From: Vibrio sinensis
GTDB taxonomy: Bacteria > Pseudomonadota > Gammaproteobacteria > Enterobacterales > Vibrionaceae
NCBI RefSeq assembly: GCF_003605645.1
Contig: NZ_QVMU01000013.1
Span: 1-64,000, forward strand
Direction: 5' to 3'
Length of the DNA stretch: 64,000 nt
Shown here: positions 20,357-31,109 of the stretch, piece by piece
Numbering within the stretch: position 1 is the stretch's first letter
Layout: each line of letters opens with the position of its first letter
The notes under the pieces: generated by a model
What the model was told of the DNA's origin: nothing
What the model saw: only the letters and a program-made list of their open reading frames with translations
Databases searched by the model: none
Made by a program: the position numbers and the translations under genes

Positions 20357-22216
20357 CTATTGGCTCACAATAAAGTACTCAATCGTCGCTTCCTTACGCA
20401 GAATGTCTATGACTCCTGCTAAGTTATCTTGCGCGTTTAGGTTTTCTAATTGTGCCGAAATTTGTTCTGCGTACTGAGAGTCATCGCTTGTTTTAACTTC
20501 AGTTAGCTCAACAACAACAGTATCACCATTAAAATCTTTAGCTTGTGCAAACTGTGGCTGGCCATCTTTCGGTTTTGCCATCGCAAAAACTACGTTTGCA
20601 ATTGGAGATGAACGATCAATCGTTTCTTGCTCACCAAATGAAAGACCATTTTCTTGCAATAACGTTTGTTTACCTTCTTTTAGCTCGCTCACTAGGCTTG
20701 TTGCCAGTTCAAGTGCTTGCTGTTCACCTTTCACTTTAGAAAGTTGAGTCACCACTTGCTCACGAACGTCAGAGAGAGGAAGTACAGCTTCGTCTCGTGC
20801 ATCTTCAACACGCACAACCATTACATGCTCAGGTGCAACTTCAATAACGTCAGAGTTTAAGCCGTCTTCTTTCACTTCTGGAGTCAAAATAGCTTGCATG
20901 ACTGCCGGCATTTTCAAAAGTTCAGGCGCGTCAGCTTGAGAGATGAAATCCGTTGTTTGAATTTTCGCATCAATCGCATTTGCCGCATCATCTAAAGAAT
21001 CAGGGTATTCAAATGCCACTTTTTCTAGTTCTGTTTGAAGTTCATAGAACTTCTCAACAGCTTCTTGATCTTTGATCTCTTGCTTAATTTCAACAGCAAC
21101 TTGTTCATATGGTTTAGCGACTGAATCTTTTAAACCGTCAAGCTTGATGATGTGGTAGCCGAAATCAGATTTAACTAAGCCGGTGACGTCACCAACATTC
21201 TTCAAAGCAAACGCCGCTTCTTCGAATGATGGATCCATTACATCACGTTCGATCCAACCTAGAGAACCGCCCTCTTCAGCACTACCTAAATCATCCGATT
21301 TTTCTTGTGCTAAAGTGGCAAAATCAACACCTGTATTCAATTCATCTAATACTGCTTGCGCTTTTGCTTCGTCATCACCTTGAATTAAGATGTGGCTAAC
21401 TTCACGTTGTTCATCAGATGAGTATTTATCCAAATGAGCTTGGTAATATGTTTTCGCTTGTTCATCAGTAACGACAATACTGTCTTTCAACTGCGCAGCA
21501 GATAGCTCAATATACGAAACTTTCACTTGCTCAGGACGTGTATAGCGGTCTGCATTTTGCTTATAGTAGTTTTCAATATCAGCATCTGATAGTTCTACTT
21601 GGTTCGCAAACTGCTCTAAAGAAAGAGTCACTCGACGAATATCACGAGTTTGTGTGATCAATTCACTTTGAGATTCCACTTCACTCGGGAGAACGAAATC
21701 ACTCGCTTGAACGGCTGATAAAAGTTGGTTACGAACTAAATCACGGCGTAAGTACTCTGCGAAGCTCTCTGGTGTGAACCCAGCACGACGCAATGCCGAT
21801 TGATAGATCTCTGAGTCAAACTGACCATCTTTATGAAACTGTGGCATTTCAAGCATTAGAGAGCGTACTTGCGCATCACTGACTCGTAGGCCAAGCTCTT
21901 GAGCGTGCTGCTCTAGTAAAACATTGTCGACCATTCTGTCTAACACTGATTTACGGAAAGTTTCAACATAACTAGGATCTGCTAATAGATTAGCGAAATA
22001 ATCACCTAGCTGTGCTTGCATTCGATTGCGTTCATTTTGGTAAGCTTGCTCAAACTCACCACGGCTGATCTCGACATTGCCTACTTTTGCTGCTGCGTTA
22101 CCGTTGCCACCAACAATGTAGCTACCTACGCCGGCAAAAACAAAAGATAGGATAATAAGGCCTAGGATAATTTTAACCGCGATGCTGTTAACACCTTCGC
22201 GTAATCGATCCATCAT
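20357..22216 (-). CDS. ppiD: Peptidyl-prolyl isomerase/chaperone PpiD
   Basis: Periplasmic chaperone anchored in the inner membrane near the Sec translocon. One N-terminal membrane helix (~15-34, VKIILGLIILSFVFAGVGS), a SurA_N-type chaperone region, a parvulin domain at ~265-360 (EVSHILIQGDDEAKAQ ... SDFGYHIIKLD), and a C-terminal chaperone region. At 619 residues it is full length. The first two codons are both ATG, so the start may be at 22213. It sits between hupB and comEA as in other Vibrio. Confidence 0.95.
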   Translation of the reverse strand: MMDRLREGVNSIAVKIILGLIILSFVFAGVGSYIVGGNGNAAAKVGNVEISRGEFEQAYQNERNRMQAQLGDYFANLLADPSYVETFRKSVLDRMVDNVLLEQHAQELGLRVSDAQVRSLMLEMPQFHKDGQFDSEIYQSALRRAGFTPESFAEYLRRDLVRNQLLSAVQASDFVLPSEVESQSELITQTRDIRRVTLSLEQFANQVELSDADIENYYKQNADRYTRPEQVKVSYIELSAAQLKDSIVVTDEQAKTYYQAHLDKYSSDEQREVSHILIQGDDEAKAQAVLDELNTGVDFATLAQEKSDDLGSAEEGGSLGWIERDVMDPSFEEAAFALKNVGDVTGLVKSDFGYHIIKLDGLKDSVAKPYEQVAVEIKQEIKDQEAVEKFYELQTELEKVAFEYPDSLDDAANAIDAKIQTTDFISQADAPELLKMPAVMQAILTPEVKEDGLNSDVIEVAPEHVMVVRVEDARDEAVLPLSDVREQVVTQLSKVKGEQQALELATSLVSELKEGKQTLLQENGLSFGEQETIDRSSPIANVVFAMAKPKDGQPQFAQAKDFNGDTVVVELTEVKTSDDSQYAEQISAQLENLNAQDNLAGVIDILRKEATIEYFIVSQ

Positions 22217-22317
22217 ACTTAAACTACTCTCCGCGTATGAACCGTATTAGAGAAACTTCAATAATACGACGTACGTAATAAATTATAATCAATAGCGCGA
22301 TAATATCAGAAAAAGAA

Positions 22318-22340
22318 ATGCGCATCAGTATGATGCGCAT
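22318..22340 (-). terminator. hupB terminator
   Basis: Perfect arms ATGCGCATCA / TGATGCGCAT with a 3-base loop; on the minus strand a TTTCTTTTT tract follows. About 50 bp after the hupB stop. Confidence 0.8.
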
Positions 22341-22387
22341 ATTTTCAAAAAGTTCGATGAAACTACAAGTTTTGTAATTCTATCTAA

Positions 22388-22660
22388 TTAGTTACAAGCA
22401 TCTTTAAGTGCTTTACCTGCTTTAAACGCAGGTACTTTTGCTTCTGCGATTTGGATTTCTTCGCCTGTTTTTGGATTACGACCTGTGCGTGCTGCACGAG
22501 TGCGAACGCTAAATGTACCAAAACCAACAAGAGCAACTTGATCGCCCGCTTGTAGCGTACCGCTTACTGCTTCGATAAGAGCGTCAAGAGCACGGCCAGC
22601 TGATGCTTTAGAAAGATCTGCATTTTCTGCGATATGTTCTACTAATTGTGTTTTATTCAC
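22388..22660 (-). CDS. hupB: DNA-binding protein HU-beta
   Basis: Histone-like nucleoid protein, 90 residues. The start is GTG at 22660 (reads [15 protein letters not shown] when initiated), preceded by a GGGGA Shine-Dalgarno; an upstream in-frame extension of 7 codons is unlikely. The DNA-binding arm [23 protein letters not shown] has the conserved proline at its tip. The lon-hupB-ppiD order is the same as in E. coli. Confidence 0.96.
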   Translation of the reverse strand: MNKTQLVEHIAENADLSKASAGRALDALIEAVSGTLQAGDQVALVGFGTFSVRTRAARTGRNPKTGEEIQIAEAKVPAFKAGKALKDACN

Positions 22661-22787
22661 TGAGATTCCCCTTTGCGTCACCCATTGTTATTTTGTGTGG
22701 TGACTATTCGTTCCATTAAGATTGAATCTAGCTTGAAGCCCCGTAAAATAAGGCTTCGAGCTATAATGGCTAAAGTTAGCTTCCAAA

Positions 22788-22826
22788 AAAAACGCTGACA
22801 AGCCTTTTTATACTAATCAGCGTAAT
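22788..22826 (-). terminator. lon terminator
   Basis: Arms ACGCTGA / TCAGCGT separated by about 18 bases and followed on the minus strand by eight T. It is 25 bp after the lon stop. The large loop makes the call less sure than the neighbours. Confidence 0.6.
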
Positions 22827-22849
22827 CTTTTACTTATTTTTGCTACACA

Positions 22850-25204
22850 TCACTCTTTTACAGTAGCGAGTTCGATACCTGATGGATCTCGCTCCAGTGC
22901 GACTTTCAGTACATCATCAATCCACTGAACCGGGATAACCTTTAGATCCGCGATAACATTGTCTGGAATCTCTTCCAAATCACGTTCATTGTCTTTTGGA
23001 ATCAGTACCGTTTTAATCCCACCACGATGAGCTGCAAGCAGTTTTTCTTTCAAGCCACCGATAGGTAATACTTCACCACGCAATGTAATTTCACCGGTCA
23101 TTGCAACTTCAGCTTTAACTGGGTTACCTGTTAAGCTAGAAACCAACGCAGTGCACATTGCGATACCAGCACTTGGGCCATCTTTCGGTGTTGCGCCCTC
23201 TGGTACGTGAACGTGAATATCACGTTTCTCGTAAAAATCAGGGTTAATACCCAATTTTTCAGCTCGAGAACGAACGACTGTCATAGCAGCTTGAATTGAC
23301 TCCTGCATCACATCGCCAAGAGAACCCGTTTGCATCAACTTACCTTTACCTGGCATCGATTCGGTTTCGATCGTCAATAGATCCCCACCGACTTCCGTCC
23401 ATGCCAAGCCAGTCACTTGTCCAATACGATTGCTATCATCAGCTTTACCGTAATCGCAACGTTGAACACCTAGATACTCTTTTAAGTTATCCATAGAAAC
23501 AGTAACTGATTTCAATGAATTATCGAGCAGAATATTCTTAACTGCCTTGCGACAAATTTTTGAAATCTCACGCTCTAAACTTCGAACACCAGCTTCACGC
23601 GTGTAATAACGCACAATGCCAATAATAGCCGAGTCTTCGATTGTAATTTCATGCGGCTTTAGACCATTACGTTTTACTTGTTTATCAACAAGGTGTCGTT
23701 TGGCAATGTTCAGTTTTTCATCTTCGGTATAACCAGATAGACGAATCACTTCCATACGGTCCAGCAAAGGCCCTGGAATGTTCATGGAGTTCGATGTTGC
23801 CACGAACATAACATCTGACAAGTCATAATCGACTTCTAAATAATGGTCGTTAAACGCGTTATTTTGCTCAGGGTCTAGTACTTCAAGCAGAGCTGAAGCT
23901 GGGTCGCCACGCATATCAGAAGACATCTTATCGATTTCGTCTAGCAAGAACAGAGGGTTCTTAACGCCGACTTTAGACATTTTCTGAATGAGCTTACCTG
24001 GCATAGAACCGATATATGTACGACGGTGGCCACGAATTTCTGCTTCATCACGAACGCCACCTAGCGCCATGCGAACATATTGACGACCCGTTGCCGAAGC
24101 AATCGAACGTCCTAGTGACGTTTTACCAACACCCGGAGGACCGACTAAACATAGAATTGGCCCTTTAAGCTTGTTGATACGGTTTTGTACCGCCAAGTAC
24201 TCAAGAATGCGATCTTTGACTCGCTCTAGACCATAATGGTCTTCGTTAAGCGTTTCTTCTGCTTTCGCTAGATTTTTCTTAACTTTAGAACGCTTGTGCC
24301 AAGGGACACCTAACATCCAATCAATGTAGCCACGAACAACGGTCGCTTCTGCTGACATTGGTGACATCATTTTGAGTTTTTGCAGTTCTTGCTCAGTTTT
24401 TTCACGAGCTTCTTGCGGCATTTTCGACTCTTCGATCTTATTCTTAAGAGTCTCAAATTCATCGATGCCATCTTCTGTTTCACCCAACTCTTTCTGAATC
24501 GCTTTCATTTGCTCATTCAGATAATATTCGCGCTGGGATTTCTCCATCTGCTTTTTCACACGAGTGCGAATACGCTTCTCTACTTGCAAGATGTCGATTT
24601 CAGATTCCATTTGCCCCATTAGAAATTCAAGACGTTCTGCAACATCAATAATTTCTAGTACGGCTTGCTTGTCAGCCAGTTTCAATGGCATATGCGCTGC
24701 GATGGTATCAGCCAATCGCGCCGCTTCATCAATGCCATTCAAGGAAGTTAGAACTTCAGGTGGGATCTTAGAGTTTAGCTTAATAAAACCTTCAAACTGA
24801 TTAATCGCACTACGAACAATCACTTCTTGTTCGCGCTCATCAAGTTCAGGCGTCGTCAAATATTCTGCATTAGCTAAGAAAAACTCATTGTCGATAAACT
24901 CGTGAATTTTTGCTCGCTGTTGACCTTCGACTAATACTTTAACCGTGCCATCAGGAAGTTTCAGTAGCTGTAGGATCGTCGCTACCGTACCGACTTCAAA
25001 TAGATCATCTTTAGAAGGTTCATCGGTATCCGCTTGTTTTTGGGCAACAAGCAGCACTTGCTTATTGTTGTCCATCGCAGCTTCAAGGCAAGCTATCGAT
25101 TTCTCACGACCAACAAACAATGGAATTACCATATGCGGGTAAACGACTACATCTCTTAGAGGTAGTACGGGGATCTCGATACGTTCGGAACGTTCCAAGT
25201 TCAT
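22850..25204 (-). CDS. lon: ATP-dependent protease Lon
   Basis: Cytosolic AAA+ serine protease that degrades misfolded and regulatory proteins. Domains: N-terminal LON domain (IPVLPLRDVVVYPHMVIPLF), helical middle, AAA+ with Walker A GPPGVGKTS near residue 355 and Walker B LFLLDEIDKM, and the protease domain with the catalytic serine in DGPSAGIAMC and lysine in GGLKEKLLAAHR. At 784 residues it has the length of E. coli Lon. A sigma-32-type promoter lies just upstream. Confidence 0.98.
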   Translation of the reverse strand: MNLERSERIEIPVLPLRDVVVYPHMVIPLFVGREKSIACLEAAMDNNKQVLLVAQKQADTDEPSKDDLFEVGTVATILQLLKLPDGTVKVLVEGQQRAKIHEFIDNEFFLANAEYLTTPELDEREQEVIVRSAINQFEGFIKLNSKIPPEVLTSLNGIDEAARLADTIAAHMPLKLADKQAVLEIIDVAERLEFLMGQMESEIDILQVEKRIRTRVKKQMEKSQREYYLNEQMKAIQKELGETEDGIDEFETLKNKIEESKMPQEAREKTEQELQKLKMMSPMSAEATVVRGYIDWMLGVPWHKRSKVKKNLAKAEETLNEDHYGLERVKDRILEYLAVQNRINKLKGPILCLVGPPGVGKTSLGRSIASATGRQYVRMALGGVRDEAEIRGHRRTYIGSMPGKLIQKMSKVGVKNPLFLLDEIDKMSSDMRGDPASALLEVLDPEQNNAFNDHYLEVDYDLSDVMFVATSNSMNIPGPLLDRMEVIRLSGYTEDEKLNIAKRHLVDKQVKRNGLKPHEITIEDSAIIGIVRYYTREAGVRSLEREISKICRKAVKNILLDNSLKSVTVSMDNLKEYLGVQRCDYGKADDSNRIGQVTGLAWTEVGGDLLTIETESMPGKGKLMQTGSLGDVMQESIQAAMTVVRSRAEKLGINPDFYEKRDIHVHVPEGATPKDGPSAGIAMCTALVSSLTGNPVKAEVAMTGEITLRGEVLPIGGLKEKLLAAHRGGIKTVLIPKDNERDLEEIPDNVIADLKVIPVQWIDDVLKVALERDPSGIELATVKE

Positions 25205-25238
25205 ATTCTTCTCTCTTCCGCTTAGTCTTATTTGGAAT

Positions 25239-25267
25239 ATATGGGGACTATTCGAGGGGATTCAATG
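25239..25267 (-). promoter_or_regulatory. Sigma-32 (heat-shock) type promoter of lon
   Basis: On the minus strand CATTGAAT (25260-25267) and CCCCATAT (25239-25246) are 13 bp apart. Against the heat-shock consensus CTTGAAA-N12-14-CCCCATNT the -10 is exact and the -35 is close. It ends 34 bp before the lon ATG, a suitable distance. lon is a classic RpoH gene. Confidence 0.75.
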
Positions 25268-25278
25268 GAAGAATAAAA

Positions 25279-25308
25279 AAAAGGAGGTAAATGATTACCT
25301 CCTTTTTT
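25279..25308 (-). terminator. clpX terminator
   Basis: Perfect arms AAGGAGGTAA / TTACCTCCTT, 4-base loop, long T tracts on both strands, 26 bp after the clpX stop and just upstream of the lon promoter. Confidence 0.85.
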
Positions 25309-25333
25309 ACTTTTGTTAGGTTCTTGAATCTAA

Positions 25334-26617
25334 TTAAGATTCAGCACCTGCAGCTTGGTTCTCTGAATTACTGTAAATCAATAGTGGTTCAGACTCGCCG
25401 TTGATCACGGACTCATCAATAACAACTTTGCTTACATTATCCATTGAAGGCAATTCGTACATAGTTTCTAGAAGAACACCCTCTAGGATAGAACGTAGTC
25501 CACGAGCCCCCGTTTTACGGTTCATCGCTTTCTTCGCTATCGCACGTAGAGCATCTTCACGGAACTCTAGTTCTGAGTTTTCTAACTCGAACAACGCAGC
25601 GTATTGCTTAGTCAATGCATTTTTTGGTTCGCATAGAATTTGGACTAATGCTTCTTCATCCAACTCTGTTAGCGTCGTCGTCACAGGAAGACGTCCAATA
25701 AATTCAGGAATTAAACCGTACTTAACAAGATCTTCAGGTTCAACTTGAGTGAATAGTTCACCCACAGTCTTAGTTTCGTTTTTAGAGCGAACTTCCGCAC
25801 CAAAACCAATACCTGTACCTGTTGCTACACGTTGTTCAATTACTTTATCTAAGCCTGCAAATGCACCACCACAGATAAACAAGATCTTAGAAGTATCAAC
25901 TTGTAAGAACTCTTGCTGTGGATGCTTACGGCCACCTTGAGGTGGAACTGAAGCAACGGTACCTTCAATCAGTTTCAGTAACGCTTGCTGTACACCTTCA
26001 CCCGAAACATCACGTGTGATAGATGGGTTTTCAGCTTTACGAGAGATTTTGTCAATCTCATCGATGTACACAATACCACGTTCTGCTTTCGCTACGTCAT
26101 AATCACATTTTTGCAATAGCTTCTGAATGATGTTTTCAACATCTTCACCAACGTAACCTGCTTCGGTTAACGTAGTAGCATCTGCCATTGTAAACGGTAC
26201 ATCAAGGAAACGCGCTAATGTCTCAGCAAGCAGTGTTTTACCACTACCTGTAGGACCGATTAGAAGGATGTTACTTTTACCAAGTTCCACACCCTCTGCA
26301 GTCGTGTCTCCATTTCGTAAACGCTTATAGTGATTATAAACGGCTACTGCTAGCACTTTCTTAGCGTAATCTTGGCCAATCACATAATCGTCTAGATGTT
26401 CGCGGATCTGTTTAGGCGCCGGTAACGCTTCAGATTGCTTTTTAGGCAGAACATCTTTGATTTCTTCACGAATAATGTCATTACATAAGTCGACACATTC
26501 GTCACAAATATAGACTGACGGGCCGGCGATCAGCTTGCGAACTTCGTGCTGGCTTTTGCCGCAGAAAGAGCAGTAAAGAAGCTTACTACTACCGCTCTCT
26601 TTGCTTTTATCTGTCAT
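25334..26617 (-). CDS. clpX: ATP-dependent Clp protease ATP-binding subunit ClpX
   Basis: Hexameric unfoldase that recognises tagged proteins (for example ssrA) and feeds ClpP. The N-terminal zinc domain has C16, C19, C38 and C41 (CSFCGK ... CDECVDLC). Walker A GPTGSGKT, Walker [11 protein letters not shown] and the ClpP-binding loop with IGFGAEV follow. At 427 residues it is full length. It lies 82 bp downstream of clpP. Confidence 0.98.
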   Translation of the reverse strand: MTDKSKESGSSKLLYCSFCGKSQHEVRKLIAGPSVYICDECVDLCNDIIREEIKDVLPKKQSEALPAPKQIREHLDDYVIGQDYAKKVLAVAVYNHYKRLRNGDTTAEGVELGKSNILLIGPTGSGKTLLAETLARFLDVPFTMADATTLTEAGYVGEDVENIIQKLLQKCDYDVAKAERGIVYIDEIDKISRKAENPSITRDVSGEGVQQALLKLIEGTVASVPPQGGRKHPQQEFLQVDTSKILFICGGAFAGLDKVIEQRVATGTGIGFGAEVRSKNETKTVGELFTQVEPEDLVKYGLIPEFIGRLPVTTTLTELDEEALVQILCEPKNALTKQYAALFELENSELEFREDALRAIAKKAMNRKTGARGLRSILEGVLLETMYELPSMDNVSKVVIDESVINGESEPLLIYSNSENQAAGAES

Positions 26618-26699
26618 TCGCTAACCTCTTAGCCTTTACTCTTTACGATTTGAGTGTATATCAATTTAGTATGAATTGCGCTAAACAATTTCTACTAGG

Positions 26700-27326
26700 T
26701 TACTGACCACGATGGGTTAGAACTGAATCCACTAAACCGTATTCAACTGCTTGATCCGCAGCCATGAAATTGTCACGGTCTGTATCACGCTCAATCACTT
26801 CAAGTGGTTGGCCAGTGTGTTCAGCTAACAACTTGTTTAGCTTCTGCTTGATGGTCAGGATTTCCTGAGCATGAATTTGAATATCAGAAGCTTGACCTTG
26901 GAAACCACCGAGAGGTTGGTGGATCATAACGCGTGAATTAGGTAAAACGTAACGCTTACCTGGAGCGCCACCAGCAAGCAGGAACGCCCCCATAGAGCAA
27001 GCTTGTCCCATACAAACCGTACTCACGTTTGGCTTGATAAATTGCATGGTGTCATAAATTGACATACCTGCCGTTACACTACCGCCTGGTGAGTTGATGT
27101 ATAAGAAAATATCTTTGTCTGGATTTTCAGATTCTAAGAAAAGTAGTTGAGCCACGACAAGGTTTGCCATGTGGTCTTCTACTTGACCTGTTAAGAAAAT
27201 TACACGCTCTTTTAGCAAACGAGAATAAATATCGTACGAACGTTCGCCACGGGAAGTTTGTTCAACCACCATAGGTACTAGTGCGTCTAGAATTGGCGAC
27301 ATTGCATTTTTTTCTTGGTAGCTCAT
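26700..27326 (-). CDS. clpP: ATP-dependent Clp protease proteolytic subunit
   Basis: Serine protease ring of ClpXP and ClpAP. The catalytic triad is visible as S111 (GQACSMGAF), H136 (VMIHQPLGG) and D185 (RDTDRDNF). At 208 residues, with a short N-terminal propeptide that is removed by self-processing, it matches E. coli ClpP. The order tig-clpP-clpX-lon is conserved. Confidence 0.98.
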   Translation of the reverse strand: MSYQEKNAMSPILDALVPMVVEQTSRGERSYDIYSRLLKERVIFLTGQVEDHMANLVVAQLLFLESENPDKDIFLYINSPGGSVTAGMSIYDTMQFIKPNVSTVCMGQACSMGAFLLAGGAPGKRYVLPNSRVMIHQPLGGFQGQASDIQIHAQEILTIKQKLNKLLAEHTGQPLEVIERDTDRDNFMAADQAVEYGLVDSVLTHRGQ

Positions 27327-27346
27327 ATTCTTATGTCCCTAAAATA

Positions 27347-27380
27347 AATGGCCCGGATGATGTATATCATACGGACCATT
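27347..27380 (-). terminator. Hairpin between tig and clpP, probable leaky tig terminator
   Basis: Imperfect 15-bp arms (AATGGCCCGGATGAT / ATCATACGGACCATT) with a 4-base loop and a T-rich tail (TTATTTTAG) on the minus strand. A possible clpP promoter with -35 TTGACT (27403-27408) and a weak -10 lies next to it, so clpP RNA might start inside the right arm and escape termination. Confidence 0.45.
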
Positions 27381-27432
27381 GTTAGCAGAAACGTTGAGGT
27401 ATAGTCAACTTTTCTACGCAAGATATTGCTTA

Positions 27433-28731
27433 TTACGCAGGTTGGTTCATCAGCTCGCCGAAGCTAACTTCTTTGTCAGAAACCTGAGCTTTTGCGATGA
27501 TAGCGTCGATTGCTTGCTCTTCTAGAGCAACATTGCGCATGTTATTCATCATTTGCTCGTTTTGAGCGTAGTAAGCCATAACTTCTGATGGATCTTCGTA
27601 AGCTGTTGCCATCTCTTCGATAAGCGCAGCTACTTTCGCATCGTCAGCTTTTAGCTCTTCAGACTTGATAACTTCACCTAGAAGTAGGCCTACAACTACG
27701 CGACGTTTAGCTTGCTCTTCGAACAATTCACGTGGAAGTTGTGCTGCTGCTTCTGGGTTACCACCGAAACGTTGAGCTGCTTGTTGACGTAGAACATTGA
27801 TTTCTTGGTCAATTAGCGCTGCTGGTACGTCGATGTCGTTTTCTTTAACTAGACCGTCGATAGCTTGCTCTTTGATGCGGTTTTTAACAGCTTGCTTAAG
27901 CTCACGTTCCATGTTCTTACGAACTTCAGCTTTAAGAGCTTCAACGCCGCCTTCAACTACGCCGAACTTAGCTACGAATTCGTCGCTTAGCTCTGGAAGT
28001 TCACGTGCTTCAACTTTGTTTACTTTGATTGCAAACTTAGCTGCTTTACCTTTTAGGTTTTCAGCGTGGTAATCTTCTGGGAAAGTCACGTCGATTTCGA
28101 ATTCCATACCAGCAGTTTTACCTGTGATACCGTCTTCAAAACCAGGGATCATGCGACCAGCACCCATTTCTAGTGGGAAGTTATCAGCTTTACCGCCTTC
28201 AAACACTTCACCGTCGATAGAACCAACGAAATCGATAGTTGCACGCTTACCAGCTTCTGCTGCTTCAGCAACTTCAGTCCAAGTAGCTTGTTGCTTACGT
28301 AGCGTTTCGATCATCTCTTCAACGTCAGCATCTTTAACTTCAACTGCTGGTTTCTCAACAGTGATGTTTTCTAGACCTTTCAATTCAACTTCTGGGTAAA
28401 CTTCGAAAGTTGCAGTGAAAACTAGGTCTTCGCCTTCGTTAGTCGCTACAGGTGCGAAAGTTGGTGCGCCTGCTGGATTGATTTTTTCTTTAACGATTGC
28501 TTCGATAAAGTGACGTTGCATAACTTCACCCATCACGTCTTGACGTACTGCTTTACCGTACATCTGCGCAACCATTTTCATAGGCACTTTGCCTTTACGG
28601 AAACCATCGAAACGACGGTTTTTTGCGATGTTGCGTAGTTCAGCTGTAACTGCATCTTCGATGTTTGCAGCTGGAACAGTAATGTTTAGACGGCGCTCTA
28701 GGCCTTCTAGAGTTTCAACAGTAACTTGCAT
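27433..28731 (-). CDS. tig: Trigger factor
   Basis: Ribosome-bound chaperone with peptidyl-prolyl isomerase activity that meets nascent chains at the exit tunnel. The ribosome-binding signature [12 protein letters not shown] is near residues 43-54; the FKBP-type domain lies at ~150-245 ([17 protein letters not shown]); the C-terminal arms make up the remainder. At 432 residues it is full length. It starts the tig-clpP-clpX-lon series. Confidence 0.98.
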   Translation of the reverse strand: MQVTVETLEGLERRLNITVPAANIEDAVTAELRNIAKNRRFDGFRKGKVPMKMVAQMYGKAVRQDVMGEVMQRHFIEAIVKEKINPAGAPTFAPVATNEGEDLVFTATFEVYPEVELKGLENITVEKPAVEVKDADVEEMIETLRKQQATWTEVAEAAEAGKRATIDFVGSIDGEVFEGGKADNFPLEMGAGRMIPGFEDGITGKTAGMEFEIDVTFPEDYHAENLKGKAAKFAIKVNKVEARELPELSDEFVAKFGVVEGGVEALKAEVRKNMERELKQAVKNRIKEQAIDGLVKENDIDVPAALIDQEINVLRQQAAQRFGGNPEAAAQLPRELFEEQAKRRVVVGLLLGEVIKSEELKADDAKVAALIEEMATAYEDPSEVMAYYAQNEQMMNNMRNVALEEQAIDAIIAKAQVSDKEVSFGELMNQPA

Positions 28732-29291
28732 TATTCAATAACCTCAAAACTGGCTCAGGATTGCTGAGCATATGAGTTACCACTGGCTTACGCTGGGTAA
28801 CTTCATCCTTGTTTGTACTCGAAGAGCACCTATTCAAATTGGAGATCCGACAACTGGATTGACCAATAGTCGAACTAATTAGCGATATCTTTTCGTTAAA
28901 TATTGGTGAACTCACCAACGTTAACAAAGGTATCTCTGATTAGCCTCAGATAAAAATTAGACGCCGCATTCTAACGAGCTAGACGATAGCTGTCGAGCCA
29001 ATCACCGTGATCGATGCGGGAATCTCCTAAAATCTCTGCTAACTGCTACAAAAACAAGCGAAGTAACACCCAACGCATTCAGAAATGGGGCACATTAGGT
29101 TTTTTTTCAAGACAATTTATCGATTTTTTTTAACTTGAAAGCAAAAGGAGATCTAAGTCCTGTTTTAATCTTTCTTTCAACACAATAAACAAACATATTA
29201 GTAACAATGCATTTTATCCTGAAAACGTTTTTGTTACTCACATAAAATAACACCATGAATTAAAATGGCTTACGACTAAGATAGGATTGTC
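28732..29291. other. Divergent intergenic region tig / dctB
   Basis: 560 bp without a convincing gene. The tig side holds its leader, with a possible hairpin GTTACC...GGTAAC (28776-28803). The dctB side holds an inverted repeat GTAACAA (29201-29207) / TTGTTAC (29231-29237) about 55-90 bp upstream of the dctB ATG. No tRNA fold or terminator-bearing sRNA was recognised in between. Confidence 0.45.
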
Positions 29292-31109
29292 ATGTTGCAA
29301 ATAAAACATACTAACCAATACATACTAGGCGCCTATCTGATTTGCCTTATTATCGGCTCGTTTTTGGTTTGGAATTACAGTTATCAAACCTTACAAACAG
29401 AACACAAAGCACAACTCGACCGATTTTCTAGCCATATTTCGACAAAACTCGATAAATACGCACATTTACCCCAACTTCTCGCTAAAAATAGAGAGCTTAT
29501 CGCTCTAATTCAACACCCTAATAATTCTGCTCAGCGAGAAATCACTAATCGTTTTTTGACTAATGTGAACACTGTCATTCAAGCGGCCGACACTTATCTC
29601 ATTGACGCCACTGGCGAGACAATCGCAGCGAGTAATTGGGATTTAGAACGCACTTTCATCGGCAAAAATTTCGCTTGGCGTCCGTACTTCTCTGAAGCAA
29701 TACAAGGACAAAGCAGCCAATATTTCGCCTTAGGTTCAACATCTGGAGCAAGGGGTTATTACTATTCTTATCCTGTCATTTATGCAGCAGAAGTTATTGG
29801 CGTTATCGTTATAAAAATGGATCTCTCTTCCATCGAGGAAAATTGGTCAAATAAAAATAGCTTCTTTGTCGCAACTGATTTACACAATGTGATTTTCATG
29901 TCGAGTAACCCAAATTGGCTTTTCCGCAGTTTAACTACCCTATCTGAAGCGCAACGTGCTGATATTCGAAGCCGCAGACAATACTTAGACAACCCCCTGC
30001 GTTCACTCGGATTGCAAGGTAACTTAGAGGGTATCCATGCTGAGTTAGAAAGCCCCCACAAAGCCGGGCTCCAGGGGGACTTTGTTGTGTCAACACGTCC
30101 ACTCAATAATTTGAAGCTCAACATTCGAATTTTAACCCCGAAAGTAACTATCCTATGGTCAACACTTCGTTTTGCCCTGTTACTGACGCTTATCTTTGCC
30201 ATTGCCTATCTATCAGCCCAACTTGTGCTCCAAAGACAAACAAGAAAACGTCAAATCGAACAACTGCAATCAGAAGCGAATCAAAAACTAGAATTTCTCG
30301 TCATGGAACGAACGGCTGAGTTACACGCTGAGATCCGCGAAAGAAGTAAAACGGAACAAATACTACGTAAAACTCAAGATGAGCTTATTCAAGCTGCGAA
30401 ACTGGCAGTACTTGGCCAACTCTCAGCAAGCATCAGTCACGAATTAAATAACCCTTTAGCGGCGATTCGAAGTTTTTCGGACAACGCTCGTCGCTTTCTT
30501 GCAAAGCAACAATTAGAACGCGTTGATGACAATTTAAACCGGATCTCCGGTCTAACAGAGAGAATGGCAAAAATCAGCGATCAACTTAAATCCTTTGCCA
30601 GAAAGTCTGACACTAAAGATCGATGCAATATCACCTTAGTACCGATTATTCAATCTGCCAAAACCCTAGTCGAACCTCAGTTGAAAGCCAATAACATCTC
30701 ACTCACACTCAAATGTGATAACCACGCGACACTAGTCAACATCAATACAATTCAATTCGAGCAAGTACTGATCAATTTATTGACCAATAGTATTCAAGCT
30801 TTAGAAGAGCAAGCGGAACGCATCATCACAATAACAACAATAACTCATTCCAATCAGGTTTCGGTACACATTGATGATAACGGACCAGGTGTAAGCAAGG
30901 AGAAAGCCGAACAGCTTTTTGAACCATTCTTTACCACCAAGAAAAATGGACTGGGTCTCGGTTTGTCCATTTCACAGCAAATAATTCAGGCGATGAATGG
31001 CCGCTTAATGTTAGAGTCTTCACCTCTAGGAGGCGCCCGATTCACCATTGTATTACCTATTAGTGTATTGCCTATTAGTACAGCTCCCTCCATTAAGGAA
31101 CAACAATGA
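29292..31109 (+). CDS. dctB: C4-dicarboxylate sensor histidine kinase DctB
   Basis: Membrane sensor of the DctB/DctD pair that detects external C4-dicarboxylates. Two membrane helices (about 10-28 and 291-312) flank a periplasmic PDC/Cache sensor; a coiled linker leads to the kinase core with phospho-acceptor H383 (SISHELNNP), N box around 494-502, G1 DDNGPGV at 528-534 and G2 GLGLGLS. At 605 residues it is full length. It overlaps dctD by 4 bp. The target dctPQM operon lies about 10 kb away, beyond the hut genes. Confidence 0.93.
   Translation: MLQIKHTNQYILGAYLICLIIGSFLVWNYSYQTLQTEHKAQLDRFSSHISTKLDKYAHLPQLLAKNRELIALIQHPNNSAQREITNRFLTNVNTVIQAADTYLIDATGETIAASNWDLERTFIGKNFAWRPYFSEAIQGQSSQYFALGSTSGARGYYYSYPVIYAAEVIGVIVIKMDLSSIEENWSNKNSFFVATDLHNVIFMSSNPNWLFRSLTTLSEAQRADIRSRRQYLDNPLRSLGLQGNLEGIHAELESPHKAGLQGDFVVSTRPLNNLKLNIRILTPKVTILWSTLRFALLLTLIFAIAYLSAQLVLQRQTRKRQIEQLQSEANQKLEFLVMERTAELHAEIRERSKTEQILRKTQDELIQAAKLAVLGQLSASISHELNNPLAAIRSFSDNARRFLAKQQLERVDDNLNRISGLTERMAKISDQLKSFARKSDTKDRCNITLVPIIQSAKTLVEPQLKANNISLTLKCDNHATLVNINTIQFEQVLINLLTNSIQALEEQAERIITITTITHSNQVSVHIDDNGPGVSKEKAEQLFEPFFTTKKNGLGLGLSISQQIIQAMNGRLMLESSPLGGARFTIVLPISVLPISTAPSIKEQQ

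Noticed and set aside
27797..28399. Plus-strand open frames antisense to tig
   Set aside because: Low-complexity Ser/Ala-rich products that mirror the codon pattern of tig; shadow frames.
28780..29100. Possible tRNA or sRNA gene upstream of tig
   Set aside because: I looked for a cloverleaf, a TTC-loop motif and an intrinsic terminator and found none that hold together.
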